From: Zhenhengia yiwuensis
Lineage (GTDB): Bacteria > Bacillota > Clostridia > Lachnospirales > Cellulosilyticaceae
Length of the DNA stretch: 64,000 nucleotides
Assembly (NCBI RefSeq): GCF_014384995.1
Contig: NZ_JACRSY010000009.1
Coordinates: forward strand, 1 to 64,000
Direction: 5' to 3'
Shown here: piece after piece, positions 41,851 to 50,651 of the stretch
Numbering within the stretch: the stretch's first letter is position 1
Layout: the number at the start of each line of letters is the position of its first letter
Position numbers and translations under genes: made by a program
Notes under the pieces: model-generated
What the model was told of the DNA's origin: nothing
The model's input: the letters and a program-made list of their open reading frames with translations, nothing else
Databases searched by the model: none

Positions 41851-41973
41851 ATTTTGCACTAAATACATATAAAATAAATAACTTAAGCATAAAAATAAAC
41901 GACAGGCTATATTAGAAATTCATAGAATAAGTGTATACTAAAAGAGATTACTTACACATGTAGGGAGGTATGT

Positions 41974-42645
41974 ATGTCAATATATATTAAATTTGAAAAC
42001 GTATGTAAATCTTTTCGTCATGAAGAAGTCTTAAAGCATGTAAACTTTGAGCTTAAGAAAGGCCAAATTTATGGTTTTGTAGGTCGTAATGGTTCAGGAA
42101 AAACCGTGATCTTTAAGATGATTACCGGTCTTATGAGACCTTCATCAGGTCAAATTTTCTTAGAAGAAGTTAATATGACTCATTCTAAACAATTTCCAAA
42201 ATCTATTGGTGCACTTATTGAAACTCCAGGTTTTATTTCCCACTATAGTGGTCTTAAAAACCTTAAGATTTTAAATGGTCTATCTGAAAAGCCTGTGTCT
42301 CTAGAAGAATTAAAAGAAAGTATGCGTCTTGTAGGGCTTGATCCAGATAACAAAAAGCCTGTTCGTACCTACTCATTAGGAATGAAACAGAAGTTAGGCA
42401 TTGCTCAGGCTGTTATGAATAAACCGGATTTACTTATTTTAGATGAGCCTATGAATGGATTAGATGAGGAAAGCGTAAAGCGTATGCGTCACTTTTTCAA
42501 AACGCTTAAAGAAGAGCATGGTGTAACCATTTTACTGGCTAGCCATAATAAAGAGGACATTCAAATCTTATGTGATGAGTTATTTTATATTGCAGATGGC
42601 ACCTTAAGAGCACAGAAAGAAACGCAGGCAGGGGTGAGTGCATGA
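41974..42645 (+). CDS. ABC ATPase of a peptide/lantibiotic-immunity-like exporter
   Basis: A 223-residue ATPase. Walker A is GRNGSGKTVI (about 36-45), in which the usual Ser/Thr after GKT is replaced by Val, the signature is YSLGMKQKLGIAQAVM, and Walker B is LLILDEPMNGLDE, with Met where Thr is usual, a trait of the bacitracin/lantibiotic-immunity (BcrA/LanF) branch. It heads a four-gene unit: two permeases and a secreted protein follow with overlapping starts. Efflux of a peptide or signal is likely; no biosynthetic gene is adjacent. Confidence 0.85.
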   Translation: MSIYIKFENVCKSFRHEEVLKHVNFELKKGQIYGFVGRNGSGKTVIFKMITGLMRPSSGQIFLEEVNMTHSKQFPKSIGALIETPGFISHYSGLKNLKILNGLSEKPVSLEELKESMRLVGLDPDNKKPVRTYSLGMKQKLGIAQAVMNKPDLLILDEPMNGLDEESVKRMRHFFKTLKEEHGVTILLASHNKEDIQILCDELFYIADGTLRAQKETQAGVSA

Positions 42646-43358
42646 GATGGTTTATAACAGATTTTAAAAGGGGACTAAGTGAACGTAGCTTTTTAGGCGC
42701 TATAGCCCTAGGTATACTGAGTTTAGCCTTAGGTTTAGCTTATTATGTATATGGACAAGATACCTATACAGCCGATCAGGCCTTTATTGTCAGTCAATCC
42801 TTTGCTATGCCTTTTATTGCACCACTTCTAGCTTCTATGGTTTATAGCAATATGAATATGCTAGAGAAGGATTCAGGCTATAGGAACTTGCTTATTTTAA
42901 AGCATAAGGGGAAGAACTATACTTTGAAAAGATGGTTTGTTAACAATATCCTTTCAGGTATAGCACTTTTTATCCCTATGCTTATGTTATACGGTGTATG
43001 CAGCCTTTTCTCACCTTATGTGCAGCAGGAAGAGATAGTAGGCGTTATGTTATTAGGCTTTTTATTCGGTTTTGTCTATGGGTCTTTTGCCTATAGCCTG
43101 ACATTTGTTAATAGAAAACGGTATATTCCTATTGTAACGCCTCAGGTTTTATATTTACTCTTTATCTATGCTTTTCCTTATTTAAATCTGGAAAAATTCT
43201 ATCCGCCACTAAGCTTTTCACCATGGCTTATGAGGACTCATGTAGATATGCAGCTCATTAGCCTTGAACTATTCATTATACTTGGGGTATCTGGTGTACT
43301 TGTATTAGGTAGTATGCTTTATAGAAGGGGGGAAACGTTATGGTTACAGCGAAAATGA
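42642..43358 (+). CDS. ABC-2 permease subunit
   Basis: A 238-residue membrane protein with about six helices, for example LGAIALGILSLALGLAYYVYG near the start. The ATG overlaps the stop of the ATPase gene (ATGA). It resembles the ABC-2 membrane component of peptide exporters only in topology. It overlaps the next permease gene by 19 bases. Confidence 0.7.
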   Translation: MRWFITDFKRGLSERSFLGAIALGILSLALGLAYYVYGQDTYTADQAFIVSQSFAMPFIAPLLASMVYSNMNMLEKDSGYRNLLILKHKGKNYTLKRWFVNNILSGIALFIPMLMLYGVCSLFSPYVQQEEIVGVMLLGFLFGFVYGSFAYSLTFVNRKRYIPIVTPQVLYLLFIYAFPYLNLEKFYPPLSFSPWLMRTHVDMQLISLELFIILGVSGVLVLGSMLYRRGETLWLQRK

Positions 43359-44113
43359 TTCGTTATAATATCTCTGAAAGTTTTAATTTAGTAAGATGGT
43401 GCCTGACCATTATTGCTTTTGCCTTTGCATGTGTTGTAAGTGTGGCGAAGTATATACAAATATCAGATATGACAGCCATTACGTTTTCATCTCTTGAGAT
43501 AACTTATTTAATTTTAAATGATACGGTAAGCATTATTTATATTTATTTACCTCTTTACTTGTTCCTTATATGCGGCATTATGTTTGATGATAACTTTGGT
43601 TCTTTAGAAGTCATTAAGTGCCAAAGTAGAGGAAAATGGCTTGTTGGGAAATGGGTCACTTTATTGTTTTATACCCTTTTATTTTTTGTAGCACTTTTTA
43701 CGCTAAACTTTTTAATCAGTGATCAAGTCTTTCCTTTTAGTGCAAGTTGGAGTTCAGATTTCCTTAAAGTACAGGTAACCATGGGGCAAAGTGCAAGAAA
43801 CTTTATTTACACACCTTTTCAAACCATAGGCTTATCCTTAGGTTCTGTATTTAGCTTGTATTTGGCAGTAGGTATGCTCAGTATGGTCTTTTCACTGCTT
43901 ACGCATAAGGAAGCTTATGCGTTATTCCTATCTTTAATAATAGGTATTTTAACAAGTGCTGTATTTGTGTATGTACTAGACTTTACAAGCCAAATGAGTG
44001 TCGCTTCTTTTGCATGGCGTAATGGTATACTCTTTGCAAGTATGGTACTTACTTTTATAGGTGCTCTTTGGATTACGTATAAAAGAGACTTTAATATAGA
44101 GCGAAAGGAATAG
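43340..44113 (+). CDS. Second ABC-2 permease subunit
   Basis: A 257-residue polytopic protein (about six helices) with the start inside the preceding gene. Segments LVRWCLTIIAFAFACVVSVA and WLVGKWVTLLFYTLLFFVALFTLNF are membrane-spanning. Two different half-permeases with one ATPase are typical of BcrAB/LanFEG-like exporters. A ribosome site for the next gene, AGGAGGG, follows 3 bases after its stop. Confidence 0.7.
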   Translation: MVTAKMIRYNISESFNLVRWCLTIIAFAFACVVSVAKYIQISDMTAITFSSLEITYLILNDTVSIIYIYLPLYLFLICGIMFDDNFGSLEVIKCQSRGKWLVGKWVTLLFYTLLFFVALFTLNFLISDQVFPFSASWSSDFLKVQVTMGQSARNFIYTPFQTIGLSLGSVFSLYLAVGMLSMVFSLLTHKEAYALFLSLIIGILTSAVFVYVLDFTSQMSVASFAWRNGILFASMVLTFIGALWITYKRDFNIERKE

Positions 44114-44124
44114 GAGGGTAGAAC

Positions 44125-45324
44125 ATGATTAGAAATTTAATGAAACTAGGTGTCCTAGCCGCCGTTACAGGTTTTTCCTTAAACTTTGCAAGTCAGACTA
44201 TTAATGAAATGGTTATTGCAGTACATAAAAGAGAAAAGACTATTGCAGATGCAATTATTAAGCAGCAGGTGCAAGAAATGCTTAAAGAAGCAGAAAAGGA
44301 GATTGAAAAGGTACAAGAAGAAACAAAAATAGAAATCAAGCAGGAAGAAGTAGCCATTAAACCACCTCTTCCCCAAAAGCCTAAAAAAGACAAGCCAAAA
44401 GAAGAAAAAGTAGAAGAAGAAAAAGTAGAACAGGTAGAAGTTGCTGAGGTTCAAGATGAAATGATTATAGAGGAATCTGAGCAAACTGAGGTGACGGTAG
44501 ATGGCGCAGCAACGGATGCCAACTTAGATATGACTACTTACTATGCACTTACCAAAGAAGATATTACTTATATAGGTGAGTATTTAGTAGATCACTATTT
44601 CTTATTTGGGTATGAATACTATCAGGCAGAAACAGACCCTGTACGCTATGCACGTAAAAAACTTGCAAGTGATATGGAGGACCATGTTATTGGGAGTATA
44701 GGAGATAGCTTGACGCTCTTAAGGGATATGAAAAGCCTAAATAGTGCTACGCTTACGCCACTTGCTGAAAATGCACATTTATTAGCAGCGCAGTTCAAAG
44801 AAACTTATAAGGATGTATCCAGTCAGGGCGAAGAGTTTGCACGTATTTATGAGAGTGTTAATAGCTTTATGGATACTTACCTAGCTACATTAAACAAGGC
44901 AGAAGAGACTTTTAAAATGTTAGAAGAAACCACCAACAAGGCACTTGTTCTGCCTATGCTTTTAAAAAGTATGAATCAGGACTTATTACCAAGTGTGAAA
45001 GATGTCCTAAATGAAGGATTTGATCTAAAGGAGCAGACAAATAAAATTTATATAGAAGGATTAGAAGCAGATTTCCTTATTACGCCAGAAGAAGTTATGG
45101 ATATTATCGAAAATCCATACAGCATTCTTCCAAATAAAGTACCACCTACTACACCTAATGAACCGAATACAGTAGTACTAGAGGAGGAGATTCAGCCACC
45201 TGTGACCACAACATCTAAACCAGCCGAGTCAGATGTATTAAAAGAGTCTGAAGTAGGTCATGCTACTCATGAAGAAGCTACAAATCTGCAAAGTGAGGAA
45301 ACTTTAGAAAGCGAAGGAAACTAG
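44125..45324 (+). CDS. Secreted Glu/Lys-rich protein linked to the ABC exporter
   Basis: A 399-residue protein. A signal-anchor helix (about residues 4-25, LMKLGVLAAVTGFSLNFA) precedes a long charged coiled-coil region (about 35-110) of alternating Glu and Lys with PPLPQKPKKDKPKEEK. The middle (about 140-310) is helical and acidic, and the C-terminus is a Pro/Glu/Thr-rich low-complexity tail. I know no family. It starts 11 bases after the permease, so co-expression is nearly certain, and it may be an extracellular scaffold or the exported partner. Low-complexity content makes homology claims weak. Confidence 0.6.
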   Translation: MIRNLMKLGVLAAVTGFSLNFASQTINEMVIAVHKREKTIADAIIKQQVQEMLKEAEKEIEKVQEETKIEIKQEEVAIKPPLPQKPKKDKPKEEKVEEEKVEQVEVAEVQDEMIIEESEQTEVTVDGAATDANLDMTTYYALTKEDITYIGEYLVDHYFLFGYEYYQAETDPVRYARKKLASDMEDHVIGSIGDSLTLLRDMKSLNSATLTPLAENAHLLAAQFKETYKDVSSQGEEFARIYESVNSFMDTYLATLNKAEETFKMLEETTNKALVLPMLLKSMNQDLLPSVKDVLNEGFDLKEQTNKIYIEGLEADFLITPEEVMDIIENPYSILPNKVPPTTPNEPNTVVLEEEIQPPVTTTSKPAESDVLKESEVGHATHEEATNLQSEETLESEGN

Positions 45325-45326
45325 AA

Positions 45327-46166
45327 ATGAAAATAGATACACATATTCATATTACCCCCCCAGATATCATAAAGGATTGGAAAAAAATTGGACAGCGTGA
45401 GCCTTACTTCAATTTATTGTCTGCAACGCCTCATAATAAGTTTGCCACTTATGAAACAGTAGCAAATCATTTAGAGGAGGAAGGTTTTGATAAAGGTGTA
45501 GTATTCGGATTTTCTTTTCAGGATATGGGACTATGTAGATATGTCAACGATTATACGATGGAAGCAGTTAAGCAGTATCCTGATAAGTTTATTGGTTTTA
45601 TGACCATGCCTGCCCATCATAAAGATTTAGAAAAAGAAATTATAAGGTGTTATGAAGGTGGGTTAAGAGGTATAGGAGAATTGTTCCCAGAGGGGCAGAA
45701 TTTGCAGCTTGAAGGGCTTCATCATACGGCATTAAAAGCATGTTGTATGAACTATAATTTGCCTGTACTTCTGCATGCTAATGAACTTGTAGGACATGAG
45801 TATGCAGGTAAAACAAGCGTGAGTCAGAAAAGCATTGAAACCTTTGTACGTAATCATCAAGAAATTCCTATTATACTTGCGCATTTTGGTGGGGGACTTT
45901 TATTTTATGAACTGATGAAAGAAATAAGAAGCAGTTTTAAAAATGTTTACTATGATACAGCAGCAGCTGTCTTTTTATATGAGCCCACTATTTATAAGGT
46001 AATTCGTGAAATTGGTATACTGGATAAACTACTCTTTGGCAGTGATTATCCACTTCTTCCTATCAGCCGTTATGAAGAAGGACTTAATATACTTAAAGAA
46101 GAAGAAAAGAAAGCAGTTATGGGCGGAAATGCACTAAAACTCTTTGAAACATGTCATATATTGTAG
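45327..46166 (+). CDS. Amidohydrolase-superfamily metal-dependent hydrolase
   Basis: A 279-residue TIM-barrel hydrolase of the Amidohydro_2 type. Metal-binding signatures are DTHIHI at residues 4-9, LLHANEL near the middle, AHFGGG and FGSDYPLL near the end with the catalytic Asp. The opening is complete. It begins two bases after the secreted-protein gene behind GAAGGAA, so it is part of that operon, though a functional link with the ABC exporter is not obvious. Related enzymes hydrolyse or decarboxylate aromatic or acyl compounds; the substrate is unknown. Confidence 0.8.
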   Translation: MKIDTHIHITPPDIIKDWKKIGQREPYFNLLSATPHNKFATYETVANHLEEEGFDKGVVFGFSFQDMGLCRYVNDYTMEAVKQYPDKFIGFMTMPAHHKDLEKEIIRCYEGGLRGIGELFPEGQNLQLEGLHHTALKACCMNYNLPVLLHANELVGHEYAGKTSVSQKSIETFVRNHQEIPIILAHFGGGLLFYELMKEIRSSFKNVYYDTAAAVFLYEPTIYKVIREIGILDKLLFGSDYPLLPISRYEEGLNILKEEEKKAVMGGNALKLFETCHIL

Positions 46167-46255
46167 TAAAGTTTTCAGGAAAACTCCTTGAAAAATATTC
46201 CAAATTTAATTAAAATGTAATATATATGTAATATTTTTAAGGGGGCAGTTAGGGG

Positions 46256-46768
46256 ATGTTAATTCAAGTAGGTGGGCTTTTAAAAATATGTATTACAAAA
46301 TTAAAGAGGGGGTTAAGAGAAGAGAGAGCGGCTTTCAATCCTAATCCTTTTACAGCAGAGCATGAGCAGGTGCTGTCAGCCATAAGAGGGTATCTAAAGG
46401 TGTATATAGAGGAAGAAGTAGAAAAAGTTATACATGATCAGCAGATGCTTATTTTTACGAATGGTATAGATAGGCCCTTTGTACGTGAATGTGAAAAACA
46501 GGAAAAGCAACTTGAACAGCTTATTACAGTTGCAGAGCGTGAAATAGAACATACTCTTACAGAATATGAAAAAGCTTTTTTAACCTATGCTTTTTATAAT
46601 GAAGTAGAAGATACCATCTTAAGACGTGTATGGCAACTCAATTTCTTTAATGTTAAGAAGCTTTGTATCCTCCTGCAGGCTGGGCAAGAAATTCTATATA
46701 CAGACCTTCAGGAAATATATGCAGCTTATGACAGTAGGAAGATTTGGAAGTATCATTTAGAACAATAA
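46256..46768 (+). CDS. Unrecognised helical protein
   Basis: A 170-residue protein predicted to be mostly helical, charged and cytoplasmic; for example HEQVLSAIRGYLKVYIEEEVEKVI and AEREIEHTLTEYEKAFLTYAFYNEVED. No signal peptide, membrane helix or motif that I know. The start ATG lies behind AAGGGGGCAG at an unusually wide distance, so it could shift. It is followed by a terminator and pyrE and sits 89 bases after the amidohydrolase gene. It appears to be a solitary gene. Confidence 0.5.
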   Translation: MLIQVGGLLKICITKLKRGLREERAAFNPNPFTAEHEQVLSAIRGYLKVYIEEEVEKVIHDQQMLIFTNGIDRPFVRECEKQEKQLEQLITVAEREIEHTLTEYEKAFLTYAFYNEVEDTILRRVWQLNFFNVKKLCILLQAGQEILYTDLQEIYAAYDSRKIWKYHLEQ

Positions 46769-46780
46769 AATGGACCCTAC

Positions 46781-46820
46781 AAAAAAGTTATCTTCTATTA
46801 TAAGGAAGGTAACTTTTTTA
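46781..46820 (+). terminator. Terminator hairpin
   Basis: AAAAAGTTATCTTC / GAAGGTAACTTTTTT (one G-T pair), with a 9-base loop; the T-run is part of the stem. Confidence 0.75.
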
Positions 46821-46884
46821 TAGTCAATTTACATTTTCCATGATATGATAGATAAGATAAATGCGTATAGAGTGGAGGATTCAT

Positions 46885-47556
46885 ATGAGTTACAAAAAAG
46901 AGTTTATTGAATTTATGGTGCGTTCAGGTGTACTTACTTTTGGAGATTTCACAACTAAAAGTGGTAGAAAAACACCTTACTTTGTAAACACAGGAAACTA
47001 TAAAACAGGTTATCAAGCAGGGAAACTTGGTGAGTTTTATGCAAAATGTATTACAGAAAATATAAAAGATGATGTAGATGCTTTATTTGGACCAGCTTAC
47101 AAAGGAATTCCATTATCTGTAGCAACAGCTATTTCTCTTGCAAATAATCATGATAAAGATGTAAACTACTGTTTTAATCGTAAAGAAGCTAAAGACCATG
47201 GCGAAGGTGGTACAATGGTAGGATACAAACTTCAAGATGGAGACAAAGTGATCATTGTAGAAGATGTTATCACAGCTGGAACAGCTATTCGTGAATGCCT
47301 TCCTATTTTAAAAGCAGCAGCAAATATTGAGATTGCTGGACTTGTTATTTCTGTAGACCGTATGGAAAGAGGCCAATCAAACAGAACTGCTATTCAAGAA
47401 ATTGAAGAAGAATTTGGTATAAAAACATACCCAATCGTTACAGTGAGAGAAATTATCGAAACACTTCATAATGTAGAAATCGATGGAAAAGTTGTAATCG
47501 ATGATGAAATGCGTGCACGTATGGAAGCATATCTTGCTGAATACTGCGTAAAATAG
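46885..47556 (+). CDS. pyrE: Orotate phosphoribosyltransferase
   Basis: A 223-residue type I phosphoribosyltransferase joining orotate to PRPP in pyrimidine synthesis. The diagnostic segments are SGVLTFGDFTTKSGRKTPYFVNTG near the N-terminus, DALFGPAYKGIPL, the PRPP loop VIIVEDVITAGTAIRE, and YCFNRKEAKDHGEGG. ATG 46885 is chosen behind GTGGAGG rather than the in-frame ATG at 46861. It stands alone, away from other pyrimidine genes. Confidence 0.93.
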   Translation: MSYKKEFIEFMVRSGVLTFGDFTTKSGRKTPYFVNTGNYKTGYQAGKLGEFYAKCITENIKDDVDALFGPAYKGIPLSVATAISLANNHDKDVNYCFNRKEAKDHGEGGTMVGYKLQDGDKVIIVEDVITAGTAIRECLPILKAAANIEIAGLVISVDRMERGQSNRTAIQEIEEEFGIKTYPIVTVREIIETLHNVEIDGKVVIDDEMRARMEAYLAEYCVK

Positions 47557-47575
47557 TTAGAAAAGTAGCTAGCAA

Positions 47576-47610
47576 AAAGAATGCCCAGGGAATCCTGGGC
47601 ATTCTTTTTT
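47576..47610 (+). terminator. Terminator of pyrE
   Basis: AAAGAATGCCCAGG-GAAT-CCTGGGCATTCTTT followed by TTT. The rest of 47611-47832 has a 15-base repeat (GTTAGAAAAGTAGCT at 47556-47570 and again at 47785-47799) and no gene. Confidence 0.9.
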
Positions 47611-47832
47611 ACTTTCAGTATAAAGAGAATATTAAATAAGTACAATGATGAGTTATATGAATGAGATTCAACTATTAGTTCAATTTTTAATATATTAAAG
47701 TATGTAAATTAATGGAAAAGTTATCGTTTCTATCTAAAGGCATACCTATATGAATACTGATGTAGAAGAGAAATGAGTGAAATCGTTAGAAAAGTAGCTT
47801 CACTTGGAAGAGACTTTTTTAATAGGCCTAGC

Positions 47833-47861
47833 TTGTTATTTTAAGGGAAATGTGTTAAGAT
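47833..47861 (+). promoter_or_regulatory. Promoter of the DEAD-box helicase gene
   Basis: TTGTTA (47833-47838), 17 bases and TAAGAT (47856-47861) predict a 5' untranslated region of about 58 bases. Confidence 0.55.
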
Positions 47862-47925
47862 GAGGGTTGCCGAGAAAAAGAGAAACGAAAATAGACAAAT
47901 TTAATAGATTGTAGAGGTATAGATT

Positions 47926-49536
47926 ATAGAAACAAGACTTTTTAATGACCTAGATATTTCCAGCGAGATCAAACGCGCTATAAGTGATATGCAATTTGAA
48001 GAGATGACACCTATTCAGGCGAAATCTATTGATCCAATTATGGACGGAAAAGATGTTATTGCACAAGCTCCTACAGGAACAGGTAAAACATGTGCCTTTG
48101 GTATTCCAGTAGTTGAAAGAATAGATACAAACAGTGATAAAGTACAAGCTCTTATCCTTTGCCCAACGAGAGAGCTTGCAAACCAAATCGGAGAAGAACT
48201 TCGCTCACTTTGTAAATATAAGAGCAATGTACGTACATTAGCTGTTTATGGGGGACAACCTATGGACAGACAAATTATGGCTCTTAAGAAAAGACCACAA
48301 ATCATTATCGGTACACCAGGCCGTGTGATGGACCACTTAAGAAGACGTACTCTTAAATTAGAAGACTTACGTATGCTCGTATTAGACGAGGCGGATGAAA
48401 TGCTTAACATGGGCTTTAGAGAAGATATTGATACAATTCTTCAAAGCGCTCCAGAAGAAAAACAATTCATTTTATTCTCTGCTACACTTCCAAAAGCTAT
48501 TCAAGATATTGCTAGCCAATATCAAAAAGATGCAGAGCGTATCAGTGTGCTTAAAAAAACTGTAACAGTAGATACAATTAAACAATATTATTTAGATGTA
48601 AATGAACGTTATAAAATTGAAGTACTTAGCCGTATGATGGAAGTAACAGCCTTCAAATTAGGCGTTGTATTCTGTAATACAAAAAGATGTGTAGATGAGG
48701 TATGTAGTGCACTTCAACAACGAGGTTTCTTAGCAGAAGCACTTCATGGTGATATGAAACAGCTTCAAAGAGATAGTGTAATGGCTAAGTTTAGAAAAGG
48801 TTTTGTTAACGTACTTGTTGCAACAGACGTAGCAGCAAGAGGTATTGATATCGATGATATTGATGTTGTATTCAACTATGATGTACCAACAGATGAAGAG
48901 TACTACGTACACCGTATTGGTCGTACAGGTCGTGCTATGCGTCAAGGTTTATCTTATACGCTTTGCACACCTAAAGATCGTTCAAAACTTAGATTTATTC
49001 AAAATTACACTAAATCTAAAATTGAAAAAGCTGAGATTCCAACAATCGAAACGATTAAAGAAGGTCAACTTCTTCGTGTATGTGATGAAATCCGTGAGGC
49101 AGCTCAATCAAGAATGCCAAAACGTTACAAAGAATGCATTGACCATCTTGTAGAAGAAGGCTACAATGAAGAGCAAATCATGATTGCTTTATTTAAACTT
49201 GTAATGAGCAATCAAACAATGAGTGCAAATGATCATATTAAAATGGAAGACTTACAACCACGTCGTGAAGCATACCAAGGTGGTGGAGACTTCGTAAGAT
49301 TATTTATTAACTTAGGGAAAAAAGATAAGTTAAAAGATATAGATCTTATTAAACTTGTAAGTAATGAAACATCTACGCCACGTAAAGGCATTAGAAAAGT
49401 AGACATTATGGAGAAATTCTCATTCTTTGAAGTGCCAAATGGTTGTGAAGATGAAATTCTAGGTGTACTTACAAAACAAAAATATAAAGGTAGAAAAATT
49501 AACGTAGAGATTGCTCAACGTAAAAATAGAAGATAA
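47926..49536 (+). CDS. DEAD-box RNA helicase with DbpA-type C-terminal domain; apparent ATA (or ATT) start
   Basis: A CsdA/DeaD-type RNA helicase of about 536 residues. The Q motif requires ETRLFNDLDISSEIKRAISD-type text, which lies upstream of the first ATG (47989), so the true start is upstream. Only ATT 47923 or ATA 47926 lie between the in-frame stop (47920-47922) and this text, and AGAGGT (47913-47918) is 7 bases before ATA. Motifs: APTGTGKT (Walker A), PTRELA, TPGR, DEAD in VLDEADEML, SAT and HRIGRTGR. A DbpA RNA-binding domain (about 435-510) ends the protein. It probably unwinds rRNA or mRNA structure. Confidence 0.85.
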   Translation: METRLFNDLDISSEIKRAISDMQFEEMTPIQAKSIDPIMDGKDVIAQAPTGTGKTCAFGIPVVERIDTNSDKVQALILCPTRELANQIGEELRSLCKYKSNVRTLAVYGGQPMDRQIMALKKRPQIIIGTPGRVMDHLRRRTLKLEDLRMLVLDEADEMLNMGFREDIDTILQSAPEEKQFILFSATLPKAIQDIASQYQKDAERISVLKKTVTVDTIKQYYLDVNERYKIEVLSRMMEVTAFKLGVVFCNTKRCVDEVCSALQQRGFLAEALHGDMKQLQRDSVMAKFRKGFVNVLVATDVAARGIDIDDIDVVFNYDVPTDEEYYVHRIGRTGRAMRQGLSYTLCTPKDRSKLRFIQNYTKSKIEKAEIPTIETIKEGQLLRVCDEIREAAQSRMPKRYKECIDHLVEEGYNEEQIMIALFKLVMSNQTMSANDHIKMEDLQPRREAYQGGGDFVRLFINLGKKDKLKDIDLIKLVSNETSTPRKGIRKVDIMEKFSFFEVPNGCEDEILGVLTKQKYKGRKINVEIAQRKNRR

Positions 49537-49552
49537 TCTCTTATAAATTTGT

Positions 49553-49589
49553 AAAAAAGAGGCTGGCCCCTTAGGGCAGCCTCTTTTTT
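49553..49589. terminator. Bidirectional terminator between helicase and minus-strand gene
   Basis: AAAAAAGAGGCTG / CAGCCTCTTTTTT with an inner GCCCC-TTA-GGG; both strands carry T-runs. Confidence 0.88.
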
Positions 49590-49597
49590 AGTTTTAA

Positions 49598-50494
49598 TTA
49601 TTGAGCTAAAATTGTAATTTCGATAGCAGTTGTTTGACCTGGAAGAGATAAAGTCATAATTGGTGAGTGAACAACTTTAAGTTTCATACCTTTTTCTAAG
49701 TCACTTGCTTTATAAATAGCTTTATTTTTTTCATGTTTAATGACCGTTTCTTCATTAATGTGAAGAATAGTTTGATTCATAATATCTTCTGGACTTTCAT
49801 TTTTTCCTACTAACACAGAGTAACCAAATTTTGTTTCATTAACCTCTACAACTTGGACATCTTCAAGTGTTACGTTTTCGAGAGGTTTTACCTCAGCTTC
49901 TGCAAGTACATTAAGTGTAAAAGCTGCTGTTTGTGGTGGTAGAGAACGTGTTGAAACACTTGAATGTGTAACAGATACTTTCATACCTTCTACAAGATCA
50001 TTTAATGTAAGTGAAGTGCCATCTTGTGTAAGTGTAGTATCTTCACTAATATTTAAAATAATATAGTTTGTAAAAACATCTTCCTTACCTGCTGGAAGAA
50101 CTCCTACTTGTTTACTTTCTACATCAACGCTCATAATAGTAGCTTCATCAATCGTTACAGCTTCAAGTTCTGGTGTTATTTCTGTAGCGGATACTTGAGA
50201 TTCTTTTGTATTAGAAGAAGCAGCTTCTGGGTCAGTTTCTCCTGTTGTAATAGATACAACTTTATTTTTATAAGTAATATCAGCATCTAATGTTTCACTA
50301 ATTGCGCGTACAGGTACATAAAGAGTATCATTGTACATAAGTGCTTCAGAATCGCCCATAACTTTTTCACCATTTAGTTCAAAAGAGATAGCTGGGTCAA
50401 TTTTTGCTGTTACATTTTTTACGATAGGTGCTGCAATAAGTGTTACACTAAGTGTACCCATTGCTGTAAGCATAACTAATAATTTTTTACTCAT
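49598..50494 (-). CDS. Secreted copper-amine-oxidase-domain protein
   Basis: A 298-residue protein with an N-terminal signal sequence (about 1-30). Residues about 35-85 contain the small copper amine oxidase N-terminal domain (ELNGEKVMGDSEALMYNDTLYVPVRA), a module common in clostridial cell-surface proteins and not itself an oxidase. The rest contains two copies of a beta module with related ends, VTHSSVSTRSLPPQTAAF and VVHSPIMTLSLPGQTTAI, evidence of internal duplication. AGGAGG precedes the ATG. Function at the cell surface is unknown. Confidence 0.8.
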   Translation of the reverse strand: MSKKLLVMLTAMGTLSVTLIAAPIVKNVTAKIDPAISFELNGEKVMGDSEALMYNDTLYVPVRAISETLDADITYKNKVVSITTGETDPEAASSNTKESQVSATEITPELEAVTIDEATIMSVDVESKQVGVLPAGKEDVFTNYIILNISEDTTLTQDGTSLTLNDLVEGMKVSVTHSSVSTRSLPPQTAAFTLNVLAEAEVKPLENVTLEDVQVVEVNETKFGYSVLVGKNESPEDIMNQTILHINEETVIKHEKNKAIYKASDLEKGMKLKVVHSPIMTLSLPGQTTAIEITILAQ

Positions 50495-50651
50495 ATTAAA
50501 TCCTCCTAAGATTACATGTTTGAATTTCTATGTTACTTTAGACGAATGAATATAAAATAAAGTTCCTTAACGGATAAAAATGTTTTATAAGTTAGGAGCC
50601 TATGCTACAATAGATAAGAATGATTAAAAAACTTGAAAGGATGATCATATA

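Noticed and set aside
44179..44484. Long minus-strand frame opposite the Glu/Lys-rich protein
   Set aside because: It is rich in Phe and Leu only because the plus-strand gene is Glu/Lys-rich (GAA/AAA read backwards). No ribosome site.
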